Shown piece after piece: positions 50,038 to 60,423 of a DNA stretch of 64,000 nt. The position numbers and the translations under genes are program-made. Numbering within the stretch: position 1 is the first letter of the stretch; the number at the start of each line of letters is the position of its first letter. Source of the stretch: Melanopsichium pennsylvanicum (taxonomy: Eukaryota; Basidiomycota; Ustilaginomycetes; Ustilaginales); NCBI GenBank assembly GCA_900208305.1, contig OAPG01000008.1:310001-374000 (forward strand), written 5' to 3'. The notes below the pieces were generated by a model. That model saw only the letters and a program-made list of their open reading frames with translations. It was not told where the DNA came from and ran no database searches.

Positions 50038-53000
50038 ATGTCAAACATCGACAACCCAACAACAATCTCTACACCCTCTCGGCCACGCTACTCTCTCAAC
50101 CCCAAGCGGAGCGGCACTTTCACCACCGAAGCGCCCAATGTCGCCGGTTTCAGTCCTGGTGGAAAAGTCTTTGAGGGTTACTCTTACCTTACTCGTTCGA
50201 CGTCCATGTCTACCTCCACTCGTTCTCGACCCAAAGGGCTGCAGAGTAGGGCTTCCGATATCAACATTCACACCACCAGCCCTCTTGGTGCTAAACGTGA
50301 CCCTCCTAGCTCGCCCTCTTCACCTCCTATCCCTCGCGTGTCCGCTTCTCCCCATGGCAGTCCCTTCTCCCATACCCTTGACCTTCCCAAACGTCGCTCG
50401 ACAGTTCACCGCATGCCCACTTCCCACACCATGCCCGACCTCTGCAACATCCCTAGCCACACTGCGCACTCTCCTCGCAGCATCTCTGAGTCCGAGCGTC
50501 TGGCAGAAGCAGTTGCAAACCTTCCTCACAATCCAAAATTCTGGCTACCTTCTCAAGTGGCGCTCTACCTCACCCACGTCTTAGGCTTGGTGCCCCGTCC
50601 AGTCGTTGAGGATGTCACTGCCTATGTCCGCAGCTCCAGGATGGGCGGTCGAGCCTTCCTCCGCCTGAGCGAGAAAGACTTGGAGCGTCAGGGCCTCAAT
50701 CTCAAATGGCGCAAACTCATGGTCGAGGCAGGGAAGAAGCTTCGTCGTGATGCACTCAGAGGCAGAATCTGGGGATATGAATCTGCATCTATGCGGTGGC
50801 CCAAATCAAGCTTTGACTTGGAAAGGGAGGAGGCAGACGAAGAGGAAGAAGAAGAACAGGGTTTGTCCCCGCAAGATGACGAGGACGGAGAGCAAGGGAT
50901 AGTGAAAGCTAGCAAGACAACGAGCAAGCTTACGCTCAAACGCATGCGAGACAGCCGTAAGGTTCGAGGCATGATCGATGCTTTCCAAGCCACAACGCCT
51001 ACACCCGAACCCATCTCGCTTCAACCTGTCGAAGCACCTTTCGGACATGGATATGTGAGAGATCAGGCTCAACACATTCTCTCCGAAGCCGAACAGAAAA
51101 AGCTTTCGCTCCGTCGTCCGTTGAGACCCAGGAGGTCTACTGCCGATTTTCCCTGGCTGGAGCAGCATGCCGGTGCCGGTGGGAACAAGAGAGAGGATGT
51201 TGAGGCGATGCTTTCCAGCCTCACCGCTACCGAGGCGGAGGAGCTGGCCAATGAGCTGGGATTGGTAGATCTAATGGATTCCGAAGCGGTCAGTCGTGCA
51301 CTTGGTGAAAGTGATGAAAAACATCATCGTCAACATGAAAGGTCGACGGAAAGCGCTGATGAAGTCACCCTTATGCCTACGCTGATGAGACACGACAGCG
51401 CGGATAGCGTATCCGTCGAGGACGACACTTCGGTTTCCGAGTGCAGTTGCACCGAAAGTGAACTCGAGTTTGACGAAGCTGCACGTGGCCACCAGCCTCG
51501 GTACAGTGTGTTGGACGAAAATGTCATCCGCGCAATCATGTTTGAGGAGGATTTCACTCCCAGCGGCACTTTGGATTCTGAGTATGCCGCTGGTCGAGAA
51601 GAATATTCCAGGAATGATGGTTTGACCCGATCACATACTACCGCTTCGATCATGCGCCCCACTCGACCGTACCGCGCATCTTTGTACACGGATGACGAGC
51701 TAGCTGCACTGGACCGTAGCTCTGAACTCATCCACGCTCGGACCGAGAGCTCGCGCGAGCTCGTCGGACTGGCCTCCGACATTCCGCACGATCACAGCAT
51801 GGTTGCCGCACCTGAGTTTGGTACAGCTCGTCTGCGTACTACCGAAGAGACTACACCTACCATTCCCACCTTCGATCAAACCTCGCCCGTCCCAGTACCA
51901 GAACTGCTTGCTGCTCAAAATGACTACATCTTCAACCCTTCCGAAATCTCGCCGATCAATACGATCGGGAGTACCCGAGGAGCACCCAGTGCATCGCGCA
52001 AAGCAACGTTTGGAAGTAAGCGCGGAAAAGCCGTTCTCAGCCTGCTGGCTAATCCGCCTACGGACAACATGGATCTGTTCGCCAGCCTGCCCGGAGCGAC
52101 CATGTTGCGCAACAAGAGCAGTGGCGATGAAGACGGGTGGGGTGGAACACTCGGCAGTATGAGAGGCAGTAGGAAAGGGTTGAGTGGAGTGTTTGATTGC
52201 AGCATGCAGAAGGACACAATAAGAAAAAGCAGGGTTGCTTTGACAAGGGTGGCGAGCGAGGCAGAGGCAGAGGCGGTTTGTGCCCAGCTCGACCAAGTGG
52301 AAGCAAATGCCCAGAAGGAGGAGAAAGCGGTGGAAGTGAGTACGGATAGGTATGAGGAGACTACGCTTTCCGAAACGGAGGATGACAGCGGATTGGAGAG
52401 GAGGGCGAGTGTTGAGCAGAGATTGTCGAAGCTCTTCCTCGAAGGACAGGCCGACGAGTCTTCTCTTTCGACTGAATCGAACGCGGAACCCAGCACCAAC
52501 ATCAAGACGGAGAAGGGCAAGATTGACGTTGAGCAAGATGTCAAAGCTGAAGCCCAGCCTGTCGCCGAGCAGCCTGCTTCGATCGAGCCTGAGGCCGTTC
52601 CAGAGGCACCTCAAGAGCTTGGATTGGTAGCCCAAGTCGAGCCTGTCGCTACGGAGACCCTCGTCACAGAGGCGGAAGAGAGGGGGAAATTACCTGCTGT
52701 GTCGGAGTTGCCGGCGGTCGAAGCCACAAGAAAGCCAGAAGCGATCGACACAGTCCAAGACCTCCCCTCGGCCAACCTCTCAGAACGCAAGCCTCTTGTC
52801 GACCTTCCGACCGACACCATCGTCTCTGAAAACCACGCAATCCCAGTGCCAAATGACCAGCCCTTGCCCTCTCTCGACACCACTGCCACTGCCGTTGCCG
52901 ATGCCGATTTGAATACCTACACTGCGACGCCAACCGCGGACACCATCAAGGACACCATCAAGGACACCAGCGAGGAAGCGTTTGAGCTTATCAAGACCCC

Positions 53001-53784
53001 TTTGTCCCCCTCACTCCTGCCATCCTCCGATGTCAATCCCTTCACCGAGAATCGAAACCAAGAAAAGCCAACGGCTGCAGCACAAATGCTTGTCCCACTC
53101 ACAGTTCTCGAACCACATCCTTCGGGTACGGGCTCGATCAAGAAAAGAAGTATGGTATTGGTGGATCGGAAACGATTCGAGAGTCTTGCTCGACGTATGG
53201 GTGATCTTGAAGCAGAGCTCGATCGAGTTGCTTCTTCTTGCACCCAAACTATTGGATCTAATGTTGGGTTTGGGAGTAGGTCGGAATTGAAGAATATGTT
53301 TAGCCGGACTGAGTTCGAGGGAGAGCACGAGGAGGAGGAGTTGGAGGAGGGAGAGGAGGATCGGATTTTGGACGGTATCCTTGCTGTAGGTGTAAATGTG
53401 GATCAGCACGTCCAGCAGTCTCAAGTAGCGATAGTCGAATCGATGGAGGTAGAAGAACAAGAACAAGAGCAGAAGACTAGGAGCAGTGGTGGTGGATGGC
53501 TTAGTTACCTTTCGCCAACAGGATGGGCAAACTACCTTTCCTCTTTGAACCCTTACTACGCTCAATCCTCCAATAATCCCGCAACTACCATTACCTCTCC
53601 CACTTTGTGTTCGTCCGCTGAAGAGGACGAGCTGTCGCTGTACGCGCTACTGGGACGACCGGAGAGCGAGTACGAGCGACATTTACTGAGTATCGGTGCG
53701 ATTCCGGCTTATATGCTCGGTTTGGGCGCTGGCGTAGGGTTTGTATTGGTTCGCGAAGTTCTGGGTAAAGGTTTCAGAGGCTGA
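50038..53784 (+). CDS. SAM-domain protein with a C-terminal membrane anchor
   Basis: A 1248-residue protein; ATG at 50038 (MSNIDNPTT) is preferred over the GTG-opened frame upstream. Residues about 168-240 resemble a sterile alpha motif: FWLPSQVALYLTHVLGL, then GGRAFLRLSEKDLERQGLNLKWRKLM. SAM domains mediate protein or RNA binding and polymer formation. The long middle is acidic and disordered. A predicted coiled coil (KRFESLARRMGDLEAELDRV) lies near residue 1045. Close to the end are aromatic segments (GGGWLSYLSPTGWANYLSSL) and one hydrophobic helix (AIPAYMLGLGAGVGFVLVREVL, about residues 1219-1241), followed by only a few residues. This is the layout of a tail-anchored protein facing the cytosol from the ER, mitochondrial outer membrane or nuclear envelope. 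I do not recognise the family; function unknown. Confidence 0.8.
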   Translation: MSNIDNPTTISTPSRPRYSLNPKRSGTFTTEAPNVAGFSPGGKVFEGYSYLTRSTSMSTSTRSRPKGLQSRASDINIHTTSPLGAKRDPPSSPSSPPIPRVSASPHGSPFSHTLDLPKRRSTVHRMPTSHTMPDLCNIPSHTAHSPRSISESERLAEAVANLPHNPKFWLPSQVALYLTHVLGLVPRPVVEDVTAYVRSSRMGGRAFLRLSEKDLERQGLNLKWRKLMVEAGKKLRRDALRGRIWGYESASMRWPKSSFDLEREEADEEEEEEQGLSPQDDEDGEQGIVKASKTTSKLTLKRMRDSRKVRGMIDAFQATTPTPEPISLQPVEAPFGHGYVRDQAQHILSEAEQKKLSLRRPLRPRRSTADFPWLEQHAGAGGNKREDVEAMLSSLTATEAEELANELGLVDLMDSEAVSRALGESDEKHHRQHERSTESADEVTLMPTLMRHDSADSVSVEDDTSVSECSCTESELEFDEAARGHQPRYSVLDENVIRAIMFEEDFTPSGTLDSEYAAGREEYSRNDGLTRSHTTASIMRPTRPYRASLYTDDELAALDRSSELIHARTESSRELVGLASDIPHDHSMVAAPEFGTARLRTTEETTPTIPTFDQTSPVPVPELLAAQNDYIFNPSEISPINTIGSTRGAPSASRKATFGSKRGKAVLSLLANPPTDNMDLFASLPGATMLRNKSSGDEDGWGGTLGSMRGSRKGLSGVFDCSMQKDTIRKSRVALTRVASEAEAEAVCAQLDQVEANAQKEEKAVEVSTDRYEETTLSETEDDSGLERRASVEQRLSKLFLEGQADESSLSTESNAEPSTNIKTEKGKIDVEQDVKAEAQPVAEQPASIEPEAVPEAPQELGLVAQVEPVATETLVTEAEERGKLPAVSELPAVEATRKPEAIDTVQDLPSANLSERKPLVDLPTDTIVSENHAIPVPNDQPLPSLDTTATAVADADLNTYTATPTADTIKDTIKDTSEEAFELIKTPLSPSLLPSSDVNPFTENRNQEKPTAAAQMLVPLTVLEPHPSGTGSIKKRSMVLVDRKRFESLARRMGDLEAELDRVASSCTQTIGSNVGFGSRSELKNMFSRTEFEGEHEEEELEEGEEDRILDGILAVGVNVDQHVQQSQVAIVESMEVEEQEQEQKTRSSGGGWLSYLSPTGWANYLSSLNPYYAQSSNNPATTITSPTLCSSAEEDELSLYALLGRPESEYERHLLSIGAIPAYMLGLGAGVGFVLVREVLGKGFRG

Positions 53785-53829
53785 AAGCCAAGGTATCCTT
53801 TGAAAGGGGTTTTAAAATTCTTTCAATTG

Positions 53830-53853
53830 TTTTTTTTTTTTTTTTTTTTTTTT
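53830..53853. repeat. Poly-T run, 24 bases
   Basis: An uninterrupted homopolymer 45 bases downstream of the SAM-domain stop codon, similar in placing to the A-run after the myosin gene. Confidence 0.92.
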
Positions 53854-54201
53854 CCTTGAACCTCTGGTTTTTGTTTCGTCCTGATGATAGGTATATGGGG
53901 ACAATAAATGTTGTGACTTTTTCAACCTCTTATTTTGTTTTATTTTTTTCAATATCCTCGTTCGAATATCATCGCAGGAAGACGTTGAGTGTTGCATACG
54001 AGGCTGTGTGAGCAGTGCATATATTGTTTCAGTTTCAAAGTGAGAAGATAATACTTGAAGTTGTTCCATCAAAGAGGCAATTGGGATGAGATTGGCTCAA
54101 TTGTACATCAAAACTCCTCCCAATCAACCGTCCTTATGCATTTCAACCGACCATAAATTAACCTATAATCGTTGAGCTCAATTGCAAGAATCATCATCAT
54201 T

Positions 54202-54223
54202 AACAACAACAACAACAACAACA
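54202..54223. repeat. AAC trinucleotide run
   Basis: About seven copies of AAC, preceded by a short TCA run, in the convergent gap after the SAM-domain gene. Confidence 0.8.
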
Positions 54224-54369
54224 ATTCAAATTACAGCGCAAAAAGTCAGTAGAACACCACTATAACAAACTGGCTCGGAAAGTGTAAAAAGGAAAATGTC
54301 AAGATTGTGTGTGACACTCCGCGTTCGTTTGCACCCTTGCCTTGTTTTTCTTTTTCTTTTCTTTTGGAT

Positions 54370-56740
54370 TCAGTTGGAGATCCTATCATAGCTCCAAATC
54401 CTAGCGTTGAAGTCGCCACTTCCCGTCGCCAACAATCCACCCGCAGGACTCAAGTTGATGGCAATCACACTGTTTTTATGCCCCTGCAAAACAAACTGTG
54501 CCTGTGCTGTCTTTGGATCCCAAAACTGCACGCCTCTATCCTTACTACCACTCGCCACCCATTGACCGTCTGGTGAACAACTTACGCTCAACACGTAATC
54601 TTTGTGACCCACAAACGTGGTTGCGCAATTGGCATGTCCTCCCTTCTCCTCTGACCTATTCTCCTGTACCGCTTTTGCAGTTCCTGTCAAATCCCACCAT
54701 TTCAACGTCTTATCCAGACTTCCTGAGACCAACGATTTGCCATCCGGAGCAAAAGAGACAGAATAGATCGAATCCTTATGACTCTTCAATCGTTCCAACT
54801 GTTTACCCGTCTGTGCATCCCATACCCTCACCAAAGTATCCAAAGCTCCAGCCGCAACCAATCGGTTATCACTCGAAATACTAACGCTCGTCACGCCAGC
54901 TTCACTAGGTCCATGCTCCAATCCAGGACTGGTGTAGAGCGTATGCAGAAGTTGTCCATTCTCTACATCCCAAATCCTAACCGTCTTATCCCCACTTCCA
55001 CTCGCAATGATTCTTCCATCTTTGCTGTAATCCAACGAATAAATTTCCTGCTTATGCCCCGAAAACAGATGCTTGACCTTCTTCTTGGAAATATCCCAAA
55101 TCCGAATCTGTCGATCCTCCGCACCCGTCGCGAGACACTTTCCATCGGGCGAGAAACATACGCTCCTGATATACAGATCACCTTTAGAGTTGGCGCTCTG
55201 ATCAGTGAGAACGCACGTCTTAGCTCCCGTCTTTGTGTCAAAGATCTGTGCGCTCTTGTTGCATCCAGTGGCAAGGTACTTTCCATCCGCGCTAAAACGC
55301 ACACAGCAAACCACGGATTCGTGCAGGAAAGTGTGGACTAGGTTGACGTCGAGTGTACGGTTGACTTTGGGGTTGAAAATGGCCAACCAGTCCGGTCCTT
55401 CTTTTTTCAACTCCTTGGGGATTTCATCGGGATCCATGTCGGAGAGGGAAGCGAGTGAGACGTTGCCTGCCGCTGCGGCAGCTGCGGTTGGGGAATCAGC
55501 GCTGGTTAGGGGTTCGGTTGGACGTTCGCCAGCGGCGGAGCGTTCGCGATGGGCCATATTGTCTCCACGGTTGTACGAGTTGGGTGGTGGCAGAGGTGGG
55601 GCACCGTGAGGGGACTGCGCTGGACCGGGGCCGAGAGGTGGTCCTCCACCGCGTTGAGGATCGCGATCCCACTTGTCATCACCACGGGGAGGCGCTCGAT
55701 CGCGTTCTTCTTTCTTGATCCAATCGCGCTCACGTTCGGGGCCGGGGCTGGGTGGACCCGAATAGTGAGAAGGAGGGCCGTCTACTCGCATGCGTTTGGC
55801 ATCTTTGCCGCCAGACGTGGGACCGCGCAGGGTTTCTCGCTCGCGGTCAAACCCATTTGGGCCACGTCCGTAATCGGAAGGTGGTCCGCCAGCTGAACCG
55901 TTGCCATGGGGGCCAAACATGCCTGCCGAGCCAGGACCGCCAGGGCCGCCAGGAGGAGGTGGCCCACCGGCCGAGGCGATAGGCAATGGACCTGAATGAG
56001 CAGATGCGGGAAGGTGAGGAGGGCCACTCATAGGACCGGATGGTGGAGCGGCGCCGTGTTCTGCAGAGAGGCCGCGGGAGTCGAGGATGCTGCGCAGTCG
56101 CTTTACTTCTTCTTCGTACCTGCGGAGGGGGAAGCGTTGCAAGAAGGAAGAAGAGTGAGTAGGGATGCAGAAAAGAAGAGGGGAAAACTTTGGATGACGT
56201 TGGATTGTACTTACTGCTGGATGATCTGTGTGTGACGCTTCTCGAGTTCGTAAAAGTGATTTTGCATCATATTGACTTCGCTAAGTTGTTGCGTGACTGC
56301 AGAACATCAAGCAGGAGCGACGAGGTGGAAGACATGTGAGTGAGCTGCAAAGTGGTAAACAAAGGCATCTGGGCGGCTCGAATTGGATACTTACCTCGAT
56401 GTTCCATCTCGTCGCGTTGCGCTTTGAACTGCGCTGTGTCGTTGCCAAGCAGATCGAATTCGTGTCGTACAAAGTCAAGCAAATCGGCGAGTCTGGCGGA
56501 GCTGGTGTGAGGTGCACCTGCAGGAGGAGCTGCGCCGGGAGGGCCAGGAGCAGCACCAGGTGGGCCGGCAGGGGCGTGACCGCCAGGACCGCCGGCTACT
56601 GGACCACCAGGGTGAGGTGCTTGTTGTGCTGCTGCTGTTGCTTGTGAAGGACCGGCACCACCTGGTCCAGCAGGAGGAGGGGGACCTGAAGGAGGCCCTT
56701 GAGAGGCGGCGGATGTTACGATTGAGCGATGATTGTACAT
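54370..56740 (-). CDS. TUP1: TUP1 transcriptional corepressor (three exons)
   Basis: Exons 56395-56740, 56215-56296 and 54370-56119 give 725 residues; introns of 98 and 95 bases have GTAAGT donors and CAG ends. Splicing restores the N-terminal tetramerisation helix: LADLLDFVRHEFDLLGNDT, then VTQQLSEVNMMQNHFYELEKR and HTQIIQQYEEEVKRLRSIL, as in Tup1, where it also binds Ssn6/Cyc8. A Gly/Pro/Ala-rich linker follows; the C-terminal half has seven WD40 repeats with GSGDKTVRIWD-type ends. Tup1-Ssn6 is recruited by DNA-binding proteins to repress genes; in smut fungi it is known to influence mating and virulence programmes. Between linker and WD40 lies the conserved segment DPDEIPKELKKEGPDWLAIFNPKV. 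An unspliced reading would miss the middle of the helix. It diverges from ENP1 over 1.9 kb. Confidence 0.95.
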
Positions 56741-57990
56741 GGTAGGAGATTATGGATGAGTGTGCGGAGGATGCTGAGAAGGGTGAGGTGAATTGGCGAG
56801 AATGCCAAGTATCGCGCAAGAAGATGATGCGGCCTTGCGAGACCGATGATGAAAAGATTGCAATCAAGGGTGTGAAAACGTGGTGTTTGGGGTGGAGGTG
56901 TGATTGCTGAACAAAAAAGAGCACGGCGAAAGTGGGGTGGTGAGCGTAAGATTAGCTATTGGAGCTATGTTGTAGGCGGATGTATGAGGAAAAAGATGGT
57001 GGATGGCACGTTGTCAGATGGTTGTGTGCCAATCAAAGGTGGACCAATGCAACAACTACAAAACAAGACCACGCGACACGGAATTTTGAGTGGTGAAATG
57101 TAATGCAGCTTGTACGAGGTGGTGGTGATGGTGGTGGTGGTGGTGTACGTGAACGGATGGGTGATGAATTTGTAGGATTTGTCCGAATCGAAATGACCAA
57201 ATGAAAGCGGGTCGAATGATGGAGGAAGATGCAAGAATGAAAGGTGAAAGAAAGGTGGACGCGGATGTAGAAAAGCAAGAAAGGAAAAGGGAAGCCAGAA
57301 TAGAGAGAAAGAGAGTCAGTCACAGAGTATAGGATTGAGAGTAGGAAAGGATGCGATCAGATCGCTCATTCTGCTGCTCCAACACGCGCCGATTTTGGAT
57401 TCAATTTGGAATGGTGAAAGTGTGAGTGCTAAGAGCTGTGGAACCGGATTCATTTCCGCAAAGTGCAAGGTGAAACTTAGAGTACAGTAGTAATAATAAT
57501 TATACAGTCTGTGAGTGTCTTGACCGACGTTCGGCAAATGAGTATGAGCCACTTAGTCTAATCTTGAGTACAGTAAATTTATCTATAATAATTCTTGCTT
57601 TAGAGTGTGACTGACGAATCAGCGACCCGCCTGCCTCGGATGCACAGCTGTTCTGTTTCTCAGATTCACGCACCGAAGCATCAACACAAGCACCACTAAC
57701 CAAGCACCATCAGAAATTTAATTTCAGTAAAATTAGAATTGATTCACATTGGATGAAGCGGGTCAAAATTCTCTGTATTACAGTATAAGCTCACTTTTGC
57801 TGGCTGATTTTGGGCTCAATCCAAGAGTCTGCAGGAAAAACAGTGAATAAGACGATTAGCAGAAAAGGGGAGAAAAAAAAAGGAAAAGAAATCCAGAAGA
57901 GGCAGCGTACCCAAAGTTTGGTTTAGTGGGCTCGTGGGCTTTGGACAATTTGAAAGCTCCGAACATGCTGCTGCTACTGCTGCTACCATC

Positions 57991-58022
<32 letters not shown>
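57991..58022. repeat. GCTGTT repeat, four copies plus GCT tail
   Basis: Four head-to-tail GCTGTT units followed by GCTGCTGC, in non-coding sequence between TUP1 and ENP1. Confidence 0.85.
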
Positions 58023-58435
58023 GCTCTCTCTGCTTCGGTCAAAGTCTAAATCAGAAACGGCGGAATGCTTTTCTCACCAGCTCATCGTTCTGCCCAAACA
58101 AAATCTGCGCACATCTGCGAATAACGCTCTGGAAGTAAACTAGAGCAAGCTCATCTCGCTTTCGTGATGGCTGAGTTGCCTGTTGTGTAGCTAGCTCATT
58201 TACTTTTGATATGATTTCTATGCAGCATCGTGTACTACACATCAGAATTCAACGTCAGTCCAGGCCTAGGCTTAAAAATTTTCAGCAGTTGTTTACTTTG
58301 CAGTAGTAACACTCCAAAGTTTTTTTTCTTCTTTCCGTCAACCTCGGCATTCGGAAGACCCAATGCCCTTTTTTTCGGCAACAAAATTTGAGAATTTTCC
58401 CTCGACTGCCTTCAGACACATACGGTACACACAGC

Positions 58436-58452
58436 TGTGTGTGTGTGTGTGT
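58436..58452. repeat. TG dinucleotide run
   Basis: Eight and a half TG units, about 210 bases upstream of the ENP1 ATG. Confidence 0.85.
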
Positions 58453-58662
58453 ATCACCCATCGTCATCAGGGGTTTCCTTTGGTCCTCTTCACATACACC
58501 TCCTCACTCTATCTCTCTTTCTCTCTTCCTGCAACTGCTTCCAACTTCGTTCACAAGGTCGCTCATTGCTTTTCATATCAAACATCACTCGGCATCCTTG
58601 GCAGTCCCATATCGAACATCAGCCTGTATCTCATAACCAATCATCCAGAGCGTTGTCCCATC

Positions 58663-60234
58663 ATGCCTCGCATCCCCTCCACCAAGCTGGCCTCAAAGAG
58701 CGGCTCCCAACGTCATAATCCCCTTCCTCAGCAACTAGCCCAAGATCAACTCACCTCAAAATTCGGTCTCGTTTCCGCGCCCGGTCGTCGCTCCTCCAAA
58801 AAGGCAAACACTAAGCCTCAATCCGCATCCGATCATGTAGAAGATCAGGCTCAGTATGCAGCTCCAAAAGGCATGGTGGTTGAAGCCAAATCGCACGGTT
58901 CCAACTCCAACAAGGACAAGAAATACATCGATCCCAAGCTGTCCAGAAACATCTTGAGATTGGCGAGACAGCAGCAGGAAGAGATCGAAAGAGAAGAGTT
59001 GGAGTTCCAAAACCCTTCGTCCTCTTCAGTTGGTGTAAGTGGAACGCATGGGCCGAGACATGGAGAATCGGCAACCATGCCCGACGATAGCGACGACGAA
59101 GAGCAGCCACACCTCGACCAGCTTGGTGATCTGGACCAAGACGAGGCCGAAATAGATGCCGACGGTTGGGCTTCTTACGACGCAAATCTCGAAATCGACC
59201 CTTCCGACCGTGCGCTTCTGGACAAGTTTGAAGCAAAACATGCCGATGACCCATCTGCCACTCCAGCCGATGGCTTCCAAATTCGTGGTAACAAGACCCT
59301 GGCAGACCTTATCATGCAAAAGATCGAGATGGCCGAGGCTTCTGCTTCGGGTCCGTCGGCCGAAGAGATCGAAAGCCGTCGTATGCCTCCTGGTATCAAC
59401 CCTAAAGTCATCGAAGTTTACCGCAAAGTTGGCGAACTTCTATCGCGCTACAAATCCGGTCCCTTACCAAAGGCGTTCAAGATCGTCCCATCTCTGCCTG
59501 CTTGGGAATCCATTCTCTACATTACCGATCCCGCCAGTTGGACACCCCATGCAACCCTCGCAGCAGTAAGAATCTTTGTTTCCACCATGAAGGCGGATCA
59601 GATGCAAAGGTTCTACGAACTGATACTTTTGGACAAGGTTAGGGATGAAATTCAGGACGATGGTAAGGTTTCTTATCAGACTTATGAGGCGATGAAGAAG
59701 GCCATTTACAAGCCAGCTGCGTTTTTTAAAGGTTTCCTTTTCCCCATGTGCGAATCGGGTACGCTCACACTTAAGGAAGCAGCGATTGTCTCTTCGGTAT
59801 TGGCCAAAGTGTCCGTTCCCGTACTCCACTCTGCTGCAGCGCTTTTGCGTCTTGCTGAGATGGAATACAGTGGTCCCACGAGTCTTTTCATACGAGTCTT
59901 GCTCGACAAAAAGTACGCATTGCCGTACAAGGTGGTGGATTCGCTTGTATTCCACTATCTTAGATTCGCAGAGCCAAACTCGGGAGTCGAATTGGATAAG
60001 ATCACAAGGGAAAGAAGGATGCCAGTTCTTTGGCATCAGAGTATGTTGGTTTTTGCACAGAGGTACAAGCAGGATTTGACGCCAGATCAGAAATCCGCAT
60101 TGTTGGATTTGTTGAGGGTTCAAAAACATGACGGCATCTCGCCGGAGGTTAGGAGGGAGTTATTAACCGCTACCGCCAGGGGCGAATTGTTGGATGAACC
60201 CGTAGATGAAGATGACGATATGATGTCGGTCTGA
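58663..60234 (+). CDS. ENP1: Bystin / ENP1, small-subunit ribosome biogenesis factor
   Basis: A 523-residue protein. The frame is open from 58363, but MPRIPSTKLASK at 58663 is the natural start. ENP1/bystin joins the 90S and pre-40S particles and is needed for 18S rRNA processing and export. The N-terminal 200 residues are charged: LAQDQLTSKFGLV, YIDPKLSRNILRLARQQQEE and an acidic stretch. The bystin domain (about 215-510) is typical: LADLIMQKIEMAE, MPPGINPKVIEVYRKVGELLSRYKSG (split here in mid-motif), PKAFKIVPSLPAWESILYIT, MQRFYELILLDKVRDEI, and FKGFLFPMCESGTLTLKEA. It ends with an acidic DEDDDM tail. It converges with the VPS74-like gene at a distance of 189 bases, so the two 3' UTRs probably overlap. 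Confidence 0.95.
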   Translation: MPRIPSTKLASKSGSQRHNPLPQQLAQDQLTSKFGLVSAPGRRSSKKANTKPQSASDHVEDQAQYAAPKGMVVEAKSHGSNSNKDKKYIDPKLSRNILRLARQQQEEIEREELEFQNPSSSSVGVSGTHGPRHGESATMPDDSDDEEQPHLDQLGDLDQDEAEIDADGWASYDANLEIDPSDRALLDKFEAKHADDPSATPADGFQIRGNKTLADLIMQKIEMAEASASGPSAEEIESRRMPPGINPKVIEVYRKVGELLSRYKSGPLPKAFKIVPSLPAWESILYITDPASWTPHATLAAVRIFVSTMKADQMQRFYELILLDKVRDEIQDDGKVSYQTYEAMKKAIYKPAAFFKGFLFPMCESGTLTLKEAAIVSSVLAKVSVPVLHSAAALLRLAEMEYSGPTSLFIRVLLDKKYALPYKVVDSLVFHYLRFAEPNSGVELDKITRERRMPVLWHQSMLVFAQRYKQDLTPDQKSALLDLLRVQKHDGISPEVRRELLTATARGELLDEPVDEDDDMMSV

Positions 60235-60423
60235 AAAAGCCGGATTGACTGAATTAAATTTTGATATCAGTCCTGCTTTCCTTGGTTTCTTTTCTGTATT
60301 ATCTTGCTTTACAATCACATACAATCACACTCACTCACATATACACCGCCCAATGGCACAAGATTGTGATACTGTACTGTAAATAGAATGCTGTATAAAG
60401 ATCAAAGTCTTGTCTGAGTGTTG

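Larger units (their letters stand above)
53785..54369. other. Convergent 3' region of the SAM-domain and TUP1 genes
   Basis: A 585-base gap with no convincing gene. A T-run (53830-53853) starts 45 bases after the SAM stop codon, and an AAC run is at 54202-54223. ACAATAAATG at 53900-53909 may be a 3' end signal. Confidence 0.65.
56741..58662. other. Divergent upstream region of TUP1 and ENP1, 1.9 kb, with simple repeats
   Basis: No convincing gene. It holds a GGT/GTG run (about 57119-57145), a GCTGTT run (57991-58022), a TG run (58436-58452), and TACAGTA at 57483-57489, 57569-57575 and 57779-57785. Its size is unusual next to the 189-base convergent gap nearby, fitting heavily regulated or long-leader genes. 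Confidence 0.6.
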
